Shown here: one piece after another, positions 33,098 through 44,085 of the stretch
Numbering within the stretch: position 1 is the first letter of the stretch
Layout: every line of letters starts with the position of its first letter
Assembly: GCF_002127325.2 (NCBI RefSeq)
Contig: NC_035440.2
Span: 78,993,880 to 79,057,879 of the forward strand
Length of the DNA stretch: 64,000 bases
Direction: 5' to 3'
DNA from: Helianthus annuus
Lineage: Eukaryota > Streptophyta > Magnoliopsida > Asterales > Asteraceae
Made by a program: the position numbers and the translations under genes
The notes under the pieces: generated by a model
What the model was told of the DNA's origin: nothing
The model's database searches: none
What the model saw: only the letters and a program-made list of their open reading frames with translations

Positions 33098-35401
33098 TGT
33101 CACACCCTGGCTTTTGCGGAAGCGTGGGTTTATTTGGTGTGACTTCTTAATACCATAGCATAATCACAACAATGCTATATGAAAATAAAACCATGATGTT
33201 CATCCATTCATCAAGTTTTTAAAAGTAAAACAAAACAACATTTTTTTTAAAAAGTCGACACATCAAACCAAATACAACCATGAAATAATGAAAACATGTT
33301 CATCGACATAACAAAAGACTTGACTAAAAACACAGTTTAAGACTTGTGACCCGTCCAGGCAAAGGTCACACTCCCTAAACTTGGATGACATCATTATTCC
33401 TACGCAGCTTGACGTGATGCATACCGTGCCAGATCCACTAATTTCCTGAAATACATGTAATTTGAAAAATCAACAAAAGTTGAGCGAGTTCATGTAAAAG
33501 TGAGTATGAATAAACCGTTAAAGTATGTATAAAAATCCCTGGTATGTAGCAATAAGGAAAAAGAGATCACCAATGGGTTGCAAAGCCACTGGTATGTGTG
33601 AGAAGTGCAGGGAAACTCAAACCTAGCAAATTTGTTACCGGGCTTCGGCTGGAAGACACAGTCACCTCAATGGGCCGCCCCGGCCTCACGGGTGTGGGCT
33701 CGCTACACCCAAATAGATCTATCACTCTTGTGTCCCTCGGTCCTAACAAAGAGGATTAATGGCCTCAAGTGTTATTGCCCACCCCTCACATGATCTAGTA
33801 GTATAACCCTCCATACGCTAACCATACCATGTAATAAAAGTTTGTAATAGTTGTCGCATGTATTTCACCCCCAAAGTATAAAACTGAAAACAGTAAAGAG
33901 AAAAGGGGGACATGAACTCACAGAAGTGCGTATCCAGAAACGTCAATCTCCAACTCTATCTGCTGCGTGACGACCTACACGTACTAATTCCTATTAGACG
34001 GACGGCCGTGCCTTGGCTCAGGGTTTAACGTTCTTGGAAAAATAGTTAGGTAACTATTTCGTATTCACACTTCTTAATTATTTTATATTCGTATTTCCTT
34101 CCCAAGGATGGGGGTAATAATATATGTATACTTATAATTCCGAAAATATATTTTTAAGTCTCACTTGAAAAATATACTTTAATCACTTTGTCTAAAATGT
34201 TTTAATTTCCAAAATATATATATTTTTCCCAAAAATATTATATTTTACGTCATATATTTTTCCAAAATAATACTTATCAAAAGATACCTATATGAGTATT
34301 TCCCGAAATATACATAAGTTACGTCTTAAAGTTCGCGTTGTAACAATACTTGTGTAATTTAAATATTTATTTTGTAAGAGCGTTGGTATTATTTTGGAGT
34401 CGTAATTCTATGATATTTTCAAGTTATATTATTTTTACCCTAAAAATAATATATCTAGTTCACATAATAAACAAGTAATCACACAAGCGTTTTATTATAA
34501 AATATATATTCTAAATATATATTTATCAAATTTTATTTATGAAATCCACCTCCGGTACTTGGTAATTTTTGAAATAAAAATCATGGCGAAGTTTATTTTG
34601 AAAACCAAGTTAAAATATATTTGTAAACGCTTGTTAGAAAAATATTTCTAAGTGTTATATTTCTAGAAAAATTTCGCCAGAGTTTCCTCTGTAAATAGAG
34701 GTGTCCATGCTTTTAGCATATCATTTTCTTTTGTAAAACCATTCAAACAACTTAACAATCACCAATATACAATCTTTAATCACTAATCTTGACAAGAATA
34801 AGCCTAAACCATAAACTCATGAACTTGAAGGTTTGTAAAAATATGTAGTAAATTACTAACATACTTAGTAGGCCTTGTTATCTTTAAAAATAAGATTAGT
34901 TTCTTAAAGACTTTATTTTTAAAGAATATGTATTTTCACAACTTCTAGTCATGATTTTCAAAATTATTTCTTTGTAAAATTTTCTTGTTACACAAGTGTT
35001 TATACACTTGTTTACTTACTAAAAATGTATTTAGTTCATACAAGATCCGGGTTTTTAACAAAACTAGTATTTTTCATTTGGTTCTTTCAAAAACCCACTC
35101 ATAGATCTTTAGATCTACAAGTTTACATCTTTATTTTTCAAGAAATCTTATATTTATTCAAGTTCAAGGTTCATGTATGGATGGTTTCATCATCCATCAT
35201 ATCTCTAACATTTACATCTTACTAGTTCATGTTCTTGAACATGATCTAGCAAGTCTAGATGATGATCCATCTTACTTCTACTAACAAACAACATCCAATA
35301 ATCATAACAACACAAGATCTACATGATTTAACCATATATCTTCTCTTTATCCACTCTTTACCCCTTTATGTTTCAAGACTTGGATTATGTTTATTAGTGT
35401 T
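33098..35401 (-). repeat. E4 5' LTR, distal segment
   Basis: Starts TGTCACACCCTGG at 33098. From 33765 on it matches the other LTR (23256-24866). It is cut at 35401 by E5; the last five bases GTGTT are duplicated at 48115-48119. Confidence 0.9.
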
Positions 35402-36139
35402 TGTTGGGATTGAACCCTATCAGATGAATAGATAATTAAAGCCAAAACTGGATCAGAGCAGTGGATCTTGAATAAGCAGATGTTGATATACAAATCTCTC
35501 CCCTTGAAAGTGATTACAACTACTGATGACCTCCTATCTGCTGATCTTGCTAAACTGCTGACCCATAACTGCTGCTCAACTAAAGATCTGATGGAAGACT
35601 AAAGTCCTACTGATTCAATCTACTGCCTTGAGTCAAGCACTGCTGATCCGGACAAGTGCTGCTGGGTTCACAGCAGTAGAAGGTTGCAGCAGCTGTTCTA
35701 AAGTCTGATTTGTAATAGAATGTATTAACAGTAGTTAACACAAGCAGTGTCTGTATAGATCAGAGGTTAGAGTTTGTTAAGAGGTTAGATGTCACTATCA
35801 TGGTGACGTCAGCAAAGATGCTCAGTAGTTTGCAAGTGCCTATAAATAGTTCAGTACTTGGTACTGTTCTATTAGCTCTTTGCATCATTCGTCTTCTTTG
35901 CACGAACAAACTACTGAGCTCTGGCTGAGGGGGAGTTTGCAATCACTCATCAATCATTGTAATCGTGTTTGAAATAAATTCAATCTTTCGGTTCATTGTG
36001 TAAAGATGTTTGATAAAAGTATTACTCTCGTTTGATTGTATGCAAAGTTTGTTTTCATCTTAATTTCCGCTGCACACTCATCCATCTTCATCTTATTTAC
36101 AAACGTAAAATACAATCAAAAACAAACTCAGATCCAACA
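35402..36139 (+). repeat. E5 5' LTR
   Basis: 738 bp, TGTTGGGATTG...CCAACA. TATAAATA at 35841-35848, ACGTCA at 35806-35811 upstream of it, and AATAAA at 35973-35978. Confidence 0.95.
35841..35848 (+). promoter_or_regulatory. TATA box of the E5 5' LTR
   Basis: CCTATAAATAGTT. A TGACGTCAGCA box (bZIP-type core) lies about 35 bp upstream. The same pair occurs in the 3' LTR (TATA 47816-47823). Confidence 0.78.
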
Positions 36140-36141
36140 AT

Positions 36142-36153
36142 TGGTATCAGAGC
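36142..36153 (+). other. E5 primer-binding site
   Basis: TGGTATCAGAGC, exact tRNA-iMet complement, two bases after the LTR. Confidence 0.93.
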
Positions 36154-36302
36154 TAGAACAGTCAAATTTGATTTAACAATCATTTTGACGTAAATAGTTC
36201 AGCTCAAAACAGTTGATACTGATCGTTTGTTCGTCGTTGAAAAACAGTGTAAGGATTAATCACCATTAAAGTTGATTTCTCAGTACCTGTAAAACAACAA
36301 GA

Positions 36303-36899
36303 ATGACGTCACAATCTCAGGACGATAAAAACAACATTGGTTCTCTTTTTAAACCACCTATGCTAAAAAGAAATGAGTACAACATCTGGCAGAGGAGGAT
36401 GGGTCACATCCTCGCTCAACAAAGCACAGGTTGTTGGAAGTCTGTCATCTTTGGTCCTCATGTTCCTACAGTGCCAAGCGCTGAAGATGCTAAAAAACAA
36501 GTTCCAAAACCTGTTGAAAATTATACTGAAACGGATTATCAAAAATTTGAACTAGATGGTAAAGCGTTTAGTATCATAGCATCAGCGCTGCCCAACGAAA
36601 TATATGCTGGATTGTTACATTGTGACAATGCCAAAGAGTTGTGGGACGCGCTTAAGGAACAGTTTGGAGGTAACGAAGAAGTCATAGAAAACAATAGGGA
36701 AATCCTGAACCAACAGTATGAAACATTTTGTCATGTTAAAGGTGAATCACTGACGCAACAATTTGAGCGTTTCAGTTGTCTCATCAGTGAACTGAGGCTT
36801 GTTAAAACCACTTTTACAAACTCAACTCAAAACAGCAGGTTCCTCAGGTCACTGCCAAAAATGGGACACAATAGCTTTTGTCACCCGAAATTCACCTGA
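36303..36899 (+). CDS. E5 gag, N-terminal part (capsid)
   Basis: 198 residues from ATG 36303, about 150 bp after the primer site. Start MTSQSQDDKNNIGSLFKPPM, then the copia gag signature YNIWQRRMGHIL and the UBN2-like capsid region (ALPNEIYAGLLHCDNAKELW, EQFGG, SLTQQFERFSCLISELRL). The frame is lost at an A run near 36857 (LPK then MGHNSF); capsid coding goes on in the next frame of 36799-39177. So this is the front half of one gag gene with an indel of one or two bases. Confidence 0.88.
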   Translation: MTSQSQDDKNNIGSLFKPPMLKRNEYNIWQRRMGHILAQQSTGCWKSVIFGPHVPTVPSAEDAKKQVPKPVENYTETDYQKFELDGKAFSIIASALPNEIYAGLLHCDNAKELWDALKEQFGGNEEVIENNREILNQQYETFCHVKGESLTQQFERFSCLISELRLVKTTFTNSTQNSRFLRSLPKMGHNSFCHPKFT

Positions 36900-39177
36900 G
36901 TTCAAGGATCTGACCTTGACCCAACTCCATGGTCGACTCCTGACCTACGAAAGGGAGTTGAACCAGAAAAGGAAGATACAAGAGTCAGGGAAAACCGTTG
37001 ATGATTATTCATTCGGTAACACTGCTCTTCTGGGTCAAGAAGAATCTGGTGGTAGTGGTAAGGATCAGGGTTATGATCACTTCATTGACATAACTACTGG
37101 TGCAAATTTTAACAACCCTGATCCTCACTCTACAGGTTATGCATTCACTGCAAATGAAAACCAGATGTCAGACATATTAAGCTTTGAACTCAATGATCTA
37201 CAGCATTTCGACCCCACTAATCTAGAGGAAATGGACATCCTGCACCAACTGGCCTTGCTAAGTGTTAGAACTAGCAAGTTTTATAAAAGAACAGGGCGAA
37301 AATTCCCAGGGTTGCATGGGAATCTAAGGGTTGGGTTGGATAAATCGAAAATCAAGTGTTATAAATGTAACAGGTTAGGACATTTTGCTAGAGAGTGTAG
37401 GAGTCAAACAACTGGTCCCATAATCACTCACCCTAGTTCAAATCCTAGACCTCAAAATCAAAACACTGTGCACTATGCCCAATATGCCCCAGCAGCACAT
37501 GTGAACACTGCTCACTATGCTGTTGCTCCTGTGCCAGTGCATTATGTCCAAACAGCTGCTCCACATATCCAATATGTTCAAACCCCTGCTCCCCAGGCAC
37601 AAGTGCAACCTGCACCACAAACCACTGCTCCAGTAGCAAAACAACCAGATCAACAAAGTTTCTTTACTCAAGAATTTGTTGACTGGAGCAGTATGCCTGA
37701 AGACCTCAGTGATGAAAATTTTGCACATTATGCTTCTAATGTTTCTTCTCATGATGAATTTTGTTTGATGGAATTAGAGTCAATACAGGAGGGGGTTGAA
37801 CCTGAAGAGGAACAACTGGCCTCTGAAACAGTGGATGAGGTGATTGAAGAAGTGGTTACTGCTGTGGCAAATGAAGTACTGTTGGAAGAAAGTTCAGGCA
37901 CCCTGATTGAACCACTGACAGATCCATGGTCCAAAGAAGAAAAGACAGGTGAGATAGAAGAGAGCTCTGAAGATGAGGAAAATCCTAAATGTGATTGTGT
38001 AATGATGGCTGCTGCAAAGGTATCACCTCAAGTTCTTGAAAAACTGTGTTCTGACAATTGCATTATTGCTTTTGCTAACATCAAAGAGGTGAATGAAAAC
38101 CTTCGTGATAAAATCTTATCTGATGAAGTCATATTTGAAAGGTCTCTAAAAGAACTTAAAAACAAATTGGCTGAAAAGGAGAAAGAGATTTGCAGCATGA
38201 AAGAAGAGCAAAGCATAACCAAAACCCAACTTCAAACCTTGGTAGAAAAATACCAAGGTTGCAAAAAGGAGTTAGAATCCACCCAGATCACATGTGAGAG
38301 ATGGGTGGAATCATGCAAAGGGTATGAGGTTATGCTTGAGAAACAGATAAAAAGAATTGTGAAATTTGGGGTTGGTTATAGAAAACATGATGATGAAAAC
38401 ACTGCTTTTGAAAAATCTGTTTCAACCACTGATGTAACTGCTGAGTTCATCCCCACAAACAAGAATGGCCAAGAAGTGAAAATCACTGACAAACTTGGTA
38501 ACAAAATCACACTTGACAGACCAATGGGCCCCTCTGTTTTTGAGGAGATAGAAAATCATCAATTTAAACCAAAGTGGTCTGATGAGTGTGATATTCTTGA
38601 AAATTTCAAGCCAATGGACTTTACATCAACTGATGGAGTTAAAGCTCCAAAAGCTAAAGTTATACCTCTCAAGGACATCCCAGCAGTGGTTAAAGCCTCT
38701 GCTACAAAGGAGTCTGAAAAGAGAAAGAAGAAAGAGAAAATTGATAACTTGTTTTGTGAATTCTGCGAGAAAAGGAACCATCTAACAAAAGATTGTTTCC
38801 ACTTAAAAGCTTATGATATAAACAAAAAAAGTGTCATAGTTTCAGCTGAAAGTTGCATTGTTTGTGGTAAAATAAACCACAAAACTCAAGCATGTGTGTA
38901 TCTCAAAAACTTTGATATCAAAAAGAATGAGTACCTTGCTAAAACATCCTTGAGCCCATCAGCATCACCATCGGTCAAATTCACCAAAAAGCAACCACTG
39001 TTTGTACCAGTTCAAACAGCTGTTACAAAACAGCTGAACCAAACATCTGTCAAAAGAGATGTTCAGGTTACTGATGCACCTCCTGCCAATCAGTTCAGAA
39101 AAGGCAAGGAAAACAGTCTTACCAAAGGATTCCACACGTTTATGAGGTCTACAAAAAGCCCTCTAAACCCAGAGTGA
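36860..39177 (+). CDS. E5 gag, C-terminal part (zinc knuckles, coiled coil)
   Basis: Frame open from 36799; true gag sequence begins near 36860 with KWDTIAFVTRNSPEF. A CCHC knuckle CYKCNRLGHFAREC lies near 37355. A Gln/Pro/Ala-rich stretch with repeated AQYAPA, YAVAPVP and QTPAPQ pieces follows, then acidic Glu-rich sequence. A long heptad-like coiled coil (about 38085-38280) comes next, then two more zinc-knuckle-like motifs, CEFCEKRNHLTKDC and CIVCGKINHKTQAC (38750-38900). It ends at a premature TGA after a frameshift near 39140. The gag is unusually long for a copia element, as in Sireviruses. The extra knuckles are seen directly; their role is unknown. Confidence 0.85.
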
Positions 39178-39373
39178 ATAGGCATCCTTTTGGGTACCAG
39201 CAGGTGATTGGGCAAGACCCTCAACAGTGGTTAGCAAGAAACAGTACTAAAACTGTCCAAACCCCTGACTTAACCACTGTCCATCACACTGCATGCATAC
39301 CAGACACTGTTGAGACTCCATCCAAAGCCCTGTTGGCTTTGGAGTCCTTAATGAACTAATCCTTTTACTTCAT
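39178..39373 (+). pseudogene. E5 gag-protease linker, frameshifted
   Basis: Open in a third frame (VNRHPFGYQQVIGQDPQQWL ... ALLALESLMN) to TAA 39357-39359. The protease frame opens just after. The string CTTCATGTGCAG at 39369-39380 resembles a splice acceptor, but no donor was found, so I make no splicing claim. Confidence 0.6.
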
Positions 39374-40480
39374 GTGCAGGGAGCTTCTGCATGCTTTGAT
39401 AGCCTTTGGTATGTAGATAGTGGAGGCTCCAGGCACATGACAGGATGTAAAGCCCTCCTCAAAGACTTTAAAATCCATGGAGGGGGTGATATATCCTTTG
39501 GAAATAATAGTAAAGGGAAAGTTCTGGGGTCTGGAACAGTGCAATCTGGTAATGTAAAATTTGAAAATGTCAATCTAATAGACAATCTGAAATTCAACCT
39601 TCTGAGTGTATCTCAAATGAGTGACAAAGGGTTTGGGTCATTCTTCACAAAAGACTGTTGTAGGATTGTTGGACCAGAAATGGTCAAAAAGATTGAAGCA
39701 ATAATCAAAAATGGTCAAACTAAACTTGTTGCTCAAAGAAGTGGCAATGTTTATGTTGTTGACATGTCTAAAGTGTGTCCCAGAGCTGATGCCTGTCTGT
39801 TCTCAGCTGCCTCTAACAAAGAGACAGAACTTTGGCACAGAAGACTGGGGCACACAAATCTTAAGACAATAACAGAAATTTCAAAAAATGGGTTGGTGAG
39901 AGGCCTACCACAAAAATTGTTTTCATGTTCTGAACATTGCATTTCCTGTTTAAAAGGAAAACAACATAAAAGTTCTTACAAGTCCATTGAAGAGTCCAAA
40001 ACAACCCAGTGTTTGCAAATGCTGCACATGGATTTGTTTGGCCCAGTTCAAGTCATGAGTCTCAAAAAGAAAAGATATTGTTTGGTTATAGTTGATGACT
40101 TTTCTAGGTTTACATGGACTTTCTTTTTGCACTCTAAAGATGAAACTGCAGGCATTTTGCAAGACTTTGTGACACAGGTTGAAAAGCAATTTGATCTTCC
40201 AGTAAAAAGCTTTAGGAGTGACAATGGCACAGAATTTAAAAATAAGGAGTTGGATGCCTTCTGTGTGAAGAAAGGGATTGTAAGGCAGTACAGCATCCCT
40301 AGAACACCAGAGCAAAATGGGGTTGTTGAAAGAAAGAACAGAACTTTGATTGAGGCTGTCAGAACTATGCTTGCAGATTCAGGTTTGCCATTAACTTTCT
40401 GGGCAGAGGCAGTAAACACTGCTTGCTATGTCCAGAACAGAGTTTTAATAAACCCCAGGCACAAAAAGACTGCCTATTAA
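39374..40480 (+). CDS. E5 pol: protease and integrase
   Basis: 368 codons. Copia protease active site WYVDSGGSRHMTG near 39407. GAG-pre-integrase zinc domain LWHRRLGHTNLKTI ... CISCLKGKQHK. Integrase core: LHMDLFGPVQ (first D), VIVDDFSRFTW, SFRSDNGTEFKN (second D), PRTPEQNGVVERKNRTL (catalytic E). It ends at a TAA (40478-40480), after which the same frame continues, so the stop is a nonsense change. It cuts the polyprotein before RT. Confidence 0.9.
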   Translation: MQGASACFDSLWYVDSGGSRHMTGCKALLKDFKIHGGGDISFGNNSKGKVLGSGTVQSGNVKFENVNLIDNLKFNLLSVSQMSDKGFGSFFTKDCCRIVGPEMVKKIEAIIKNGQTKLVAQRSGNVYVVDMSKVCPRADACLFSAASNKETELWHRRLGHTNLKTITEISKNGLVRGLPQKLFSCSEHCISCLKGKQHKSSYKSIEESKTTQCLQMLHMDLFGPVQVMSLKKKRYCLVIVDDFSRFTWTFFLHSKDETAGILQDFVTQVEKQFDLPVKSFRSDNGTEFKNKELDAFCVKKGIVRQYSIPRTPEQNGVVERKNRTLIEAVRTMLADSGLPLTFWAEAVNTACYVQNRVLINPRHKKTAY

Positions 40481-41690
40481 ATTTTGTATAAAATCAAACC
40501 ACTGATCTCATACTTCAAGGTGTTTGGCTGCCCATGCTTTATTTTGAACTTAAAAGATTCCATTTCAAAATTTGCAGCCAAAATTGATTGTGGTTATTTT
40601 CTGGGATACTCAACCACTGCCAAGGCCTACAAAGTGTTCAATGCACGGACCAAGGTAGTGGAGGAGACTTTGGATGTAAAGTTCAATGAACTTTCATCAA
40701 TGAAAATCCCAGCAAATCCTGCTGATCTGTTTGATCTTGAAAAATTCACCTTTGAAAATACTGCTATCAAGACTAACAGTGCAGGTCCATCAGAGGATAC
40801 ATCACCAGACTATGGGTATGAAATCATCATCCCTCAAAGGTCTGCCACAAAGGGAAAAGCACCAGTTGTTCAAAACAACTGCCAAAGCTCAACCACTTCT
40901 ACCTCAACAGTTGTTGACCAAAGTAGCCCATCTACCACTGCTTCCACATCCTCAAACACTGCTGACAAAAGTCCTCAAACAGTGGATAAAAGTCAGCAGT
41001 GGTCCACTTCATTACCACCCATTCCACCACCTTTTGAAGCCACTGCTGGGTCATCAAAGTCACCAGCAGTGGTTAGCTCAGATGATACACATTTGCAGCC
41101 TTCACCAACAAATGCCATCATACCATACCAAGGAGATTTAATCTTCTTGAGATCTCATCCACCTGATCAAATCATTGGCAACATCAATGAAGGGGTGCTC
41201 ACAAGAAGCCAAACCCAAAACATTTGTCTTTTTGCTGGCTTTCTATCACTCCATCAGCCAGTCAAGTACCAAGAGGCACTAAAAGACAACAGCTGGGTAG
41301 AAGCCATGCAAGAGGAGCTCCAACAGTTTAAAAGACAACAAGTATGGGAGCTTGTACCACTGCCAAAAGAGGTTAGTCCCATTGGCACAAAGTGGGTCTT
41401 CAAGAACAAAACAGATGAAAGGGGCATTGTTGTCAAGAACAAAGCCAGGCTTGTGGTTCAAGGTTACAGACAGGAAGAGGGGATTGATTATGATGAAACA
41501 TTCGCCCCTGTTGCAAGATTGGAAGCTATCAGACGGTTCCTGGCCTTTGCTGTCAACCACAACATGAAGGTGTTTCAGATGGATATCAAAAGTGCTTTCC
41601 TCTATGGTACATTGCAAGAAGAGGTGTATGTATGTCAACCTCCAGGCTTTGAGGATCCATTTTATCCTGATCATGTCTACAGGCCAAAAC
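40481..41690 (+). CDS. E5 pol: integrase C-terminus and RT fingers
   Basis: In frame with the preceding piece. It begins in the conserved YFKVFGCPCF region, followed by a Ser/Thr/Pro-rich linker with many STT and SPST runs, then the RT start (EALKDNSWVEAMQEELQQFK, WVFKNKTDERG, KARLVVQGYRQEEGIDYDET, FAPVARLEAIRRFLAFAVNH). The first RT aspartate is in FQMDIKSAFLYG. A one-base shift near 41685 moves RT into the next frame; the ORF stops at 41734. Confidence 0.88.
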
Positions 41691-42782
41691 AAAGCCTTGT
41701 ATGGCCTGAAACAAGCACCAAGAGCCTGGTATGAAACTCTTTCCAACTTTCTACTCTCAAATGGTTTCAAAAGAGGTACCATTGATAAAACACTGTTTCT
41801 TAAATGGAGAGGGAAAGATTTAATGATTGTCCAAATTTATGTGGATGACATTATTTTTGGAAGCACATGTACCAAAATGTGTGAAGAGTTTAGAGAACTC
41901 ATGACAGCTGAGTTTGAAATGAGTGCAATGGGTGAGCTGCAATGCTTTCTTGGTCTCCAAGTACAGCAATTGCAAAATGGAACCTTCATTCATCAAAGCA
42001 AATATGCTAAAGAACTTTTAACCAAATTTGATATGGATGATTGTAAACCATGCAGCACACCCATGGCCACAAATAAGCTGGTCATGTCTGATGAAAAGGA
42101 TGAGCTGATTGACCGAACACTTTATAGAAGCATGATTGGGTCTTTATTGTACCTAACTACATCTAGACCAGACATCATGTTTGCAACATGTGTCTGTGCA
42201 AGAAGTCAATCAGCTCCCAGAAAATCAAATCTCATTGCTGTAAAAAGGATTCTCAGATACATAAAAGGTGCTCCCACACTTGGTATCTGGTATCCAGCTA
42301 ATGGGAATATCAAGCTTTCAGGTTTTTCAGACAGTGACTTTGCTGGATGTCACACCACAAGGAAGTCCACTTCAGGAGGGTGCCAGTTTCTAGGTGATTG
42401 CTTAGTCTCTTGACAAAGCAAAAAGCAAGCAGCAGTTTCAACATCCACTGCTAAGGCTGAATACATTGCTGCTGCAAGCTGTACAGCCCAACTCCTGTGG
42501 CTTCGAAATCAGTTGTTGGATTTTGGTATCACTGCCTTAAAGACACCACTCATGTTGGACAGCCAGGCAGCAGAAAATATCATAAAAAATCCAGTTTCCC
42601 ACTCTACCACAAAGCACATCGACATCAGACATCACTTTGTGATGGATTTCTATGAAAAAGGTTTGATTTCTCTGCATCATGTCCCAACTAAAGACCAGCT
42701 GGCAGATGTGCTCACAAAAGCACTTGATACAGCCACTTTTGAAAGCTTGGTCTCTAGGATTGGGATGCTAAACATGGAATAA
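41686..42782 (+). CDS. E5 pol: RT palm and RNase H (one internal stop)
   Basis: The frame picks up with KALYGLKQAPRAWYETL, then the catalytic IYVDDIIFGST near 41840, the RNase H region (SDSDFAGCHTTRKSTSGG), a TGA at 42411-42413, and on through AEYIAAASCTAQLLWLRNQL, KHIDIRHHFVMDF and DQLADVLTKAL to the true pol end at 42780-42782. All typical copia RT/RNase H motifs are there; the stop removes the last third of RNase H. Confidence 0.88.
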
Positions 42783-43317
42783 CAAGCAACATCTTGCTTT
42801 TCCTATGAATAAAAGCAACAAAATGTTTTCAGAAAATCAAAAATCCATCCTTAAAAGTAGCTAAAAATGAAAATTTCATTAAAATCCTTAAAAGTCTGCC
42901 ATAACCACTGATTGTTCAAAACTGTGCTCTACTTCAAAAAGCCTGCCCACTGCTGAAAGGCAACCTCTGTTCTCTCATTTCTTGATAACCTCTGTTGTTC
43001 AAAAGCAGTGTCTTATCCACTGATATGCTATCCACTGATAGTGAAAATCATCCACTGCCCCCTTTCCACTGCTTTCATCAGTTGCTTTCATCAAAAGTAC
43101 TGTCCTTCATTTTCACCAGTGGTTGTCACGTGGGCAGTACATAGCAGTCAGACCTTTTGTAACGGCTGCCACGTCAGCATTCATTCTCTTTCCTATAAAA
43201 TTCCCCACTCACCACCAAAACAGGGTTTTACTGTCGAATTGAATTCTTAAAAATTCTCTTCTCAAAGCAGTTTTTCTTCTCATCTCTCACAAATTCCTTC
43301 GATCATTCGTTTCAAAA
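42783..43317 (+). promoter_or_regulatory. E5 intergenic region with a promoter-like block before the third ORF
   Basis: 535 bp between pol and the third ORF. G-box CACGTG at 43127-43132, ACGTCA at 43171-43176 (in CCACGTCAGCA), TATAAAA at 43194-43200 (CCTATAAAATTCC), then 117 bp to the ATG at 43318. The LTR promoter has the same order: ACGTCAGCA, then CCTATAAA. Promoter activity is inferred. The word CCACTG(A/C) also recurs here at least six times. Confidence 0.5.
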
Positions 43318-44085
43318 ATGACAAAATCGAAGTCATCTGCAAAACCCACATCAAAATCATCGAAAACAGCCTCTCAAAAGGCAACCTCCACTAAAATTCC
43401 ATTCAAAAAATCTCATAATCTCCTGGGTCTTCTCACAAAACCAGGAACCACAGATGTTTTTGATTCCATTATTACCATCATGGCAAAATCAAAGTACAAA
43501 ACTTTGCTCACCGCCGATGCACTAATCTATTTGGCGACCCAAAGGGAGTTTTGGAAGAATGCAACCCTTGAAAAACAAGGAGACATTGCAACCGCCATTC
43601 ACTCTTCTATAAAGGGTAAAACTGTCCAAATCACGCCACAATCCATCTCCGAAGTCTTTCAACTCGATGACCAGGCAGGTAAAACTTCCTTCACTAAAAA
43701 CGAGTTGCACATTGACTTCATTGAACGAGGGTATGAAGCCACAATGATGAAGAAACTAACCTTAGAAAAAGGTTATTTTCCTTCTGCACCCAGATTCCTA
43801 TTTCATACCCTCCTACTGTGTGTTTCAAACAAAACCACTTCTTTTAATGAGATCCCTATAAAGATTCAAAATCTGGGATATGCAATTCTTCAAGAAGAAA
43901 ATTATAACTATTCTCGGGAAATCTTTAAAGATTTGGTTAATAATGTTGAAACCAAATCATTCTTACTGTTTCCAAGGTTTTTAAGTTACTATTTTGAAAA
44001 GAAATTCAGTAAGGATGATTTAGCTTTAATAAACCAAGGTGAAATAACTGTAATAAACTGCCTAACATCTGAAACCTTTTCATGA
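43318..44085 (+). CDS. E5 third ORF, conserved N-terminal domain
   Basis: 255 codons from a good ATG to TGA 44083-44085; the frame continues open for 1079 more codons, so this stop is probably a single nonsense change. Lys/Ser-rich start (MTKSKSSAKPTSKSSK), then a folded-looking domain: ADALIYLATQREFWKNATLE, ITPQSISEVFQLDD, FIERGYEATMMKKLTLEKGY, then FLFHTLLLCVSNKTTSFNE. I recognise this layout from third ORFs of other plant copia elements, whose function is not known. Such ORFs have been called env-like. I see no signal peptide and no clear membrane helix, so an envelope role is not supported here. Confidence 0.75.
   Translation: MTKSKSSAKPTSKSSKTASQKATSTKIPFKKSHNLLGLLTKPGTTDVFDSIITIMAKSKYKTLLTADALIYLATQREFWKNATLEKQGDIATAIHSSIKGKTVQITPQSISEVFQLDDQAGKTSFTKNELHIDFIERGYEATMMKKLTLEKGYFPSAPRFLFHTLLLCVSNKTTSFNEIPIKIQNLGYAILQEENYNYSREIFKDLVNNVETKSFLLFPRFLSYYFEKKFSKDDLALINQGEITVINCLTSETFS

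Noticed and set aside
39360..39385. Splice acceptor between E5 gag and protease
   Set aside because: CATGTGCAG fits, but no donor giving a good frame was found, and simple frameshifts explain the breaks.
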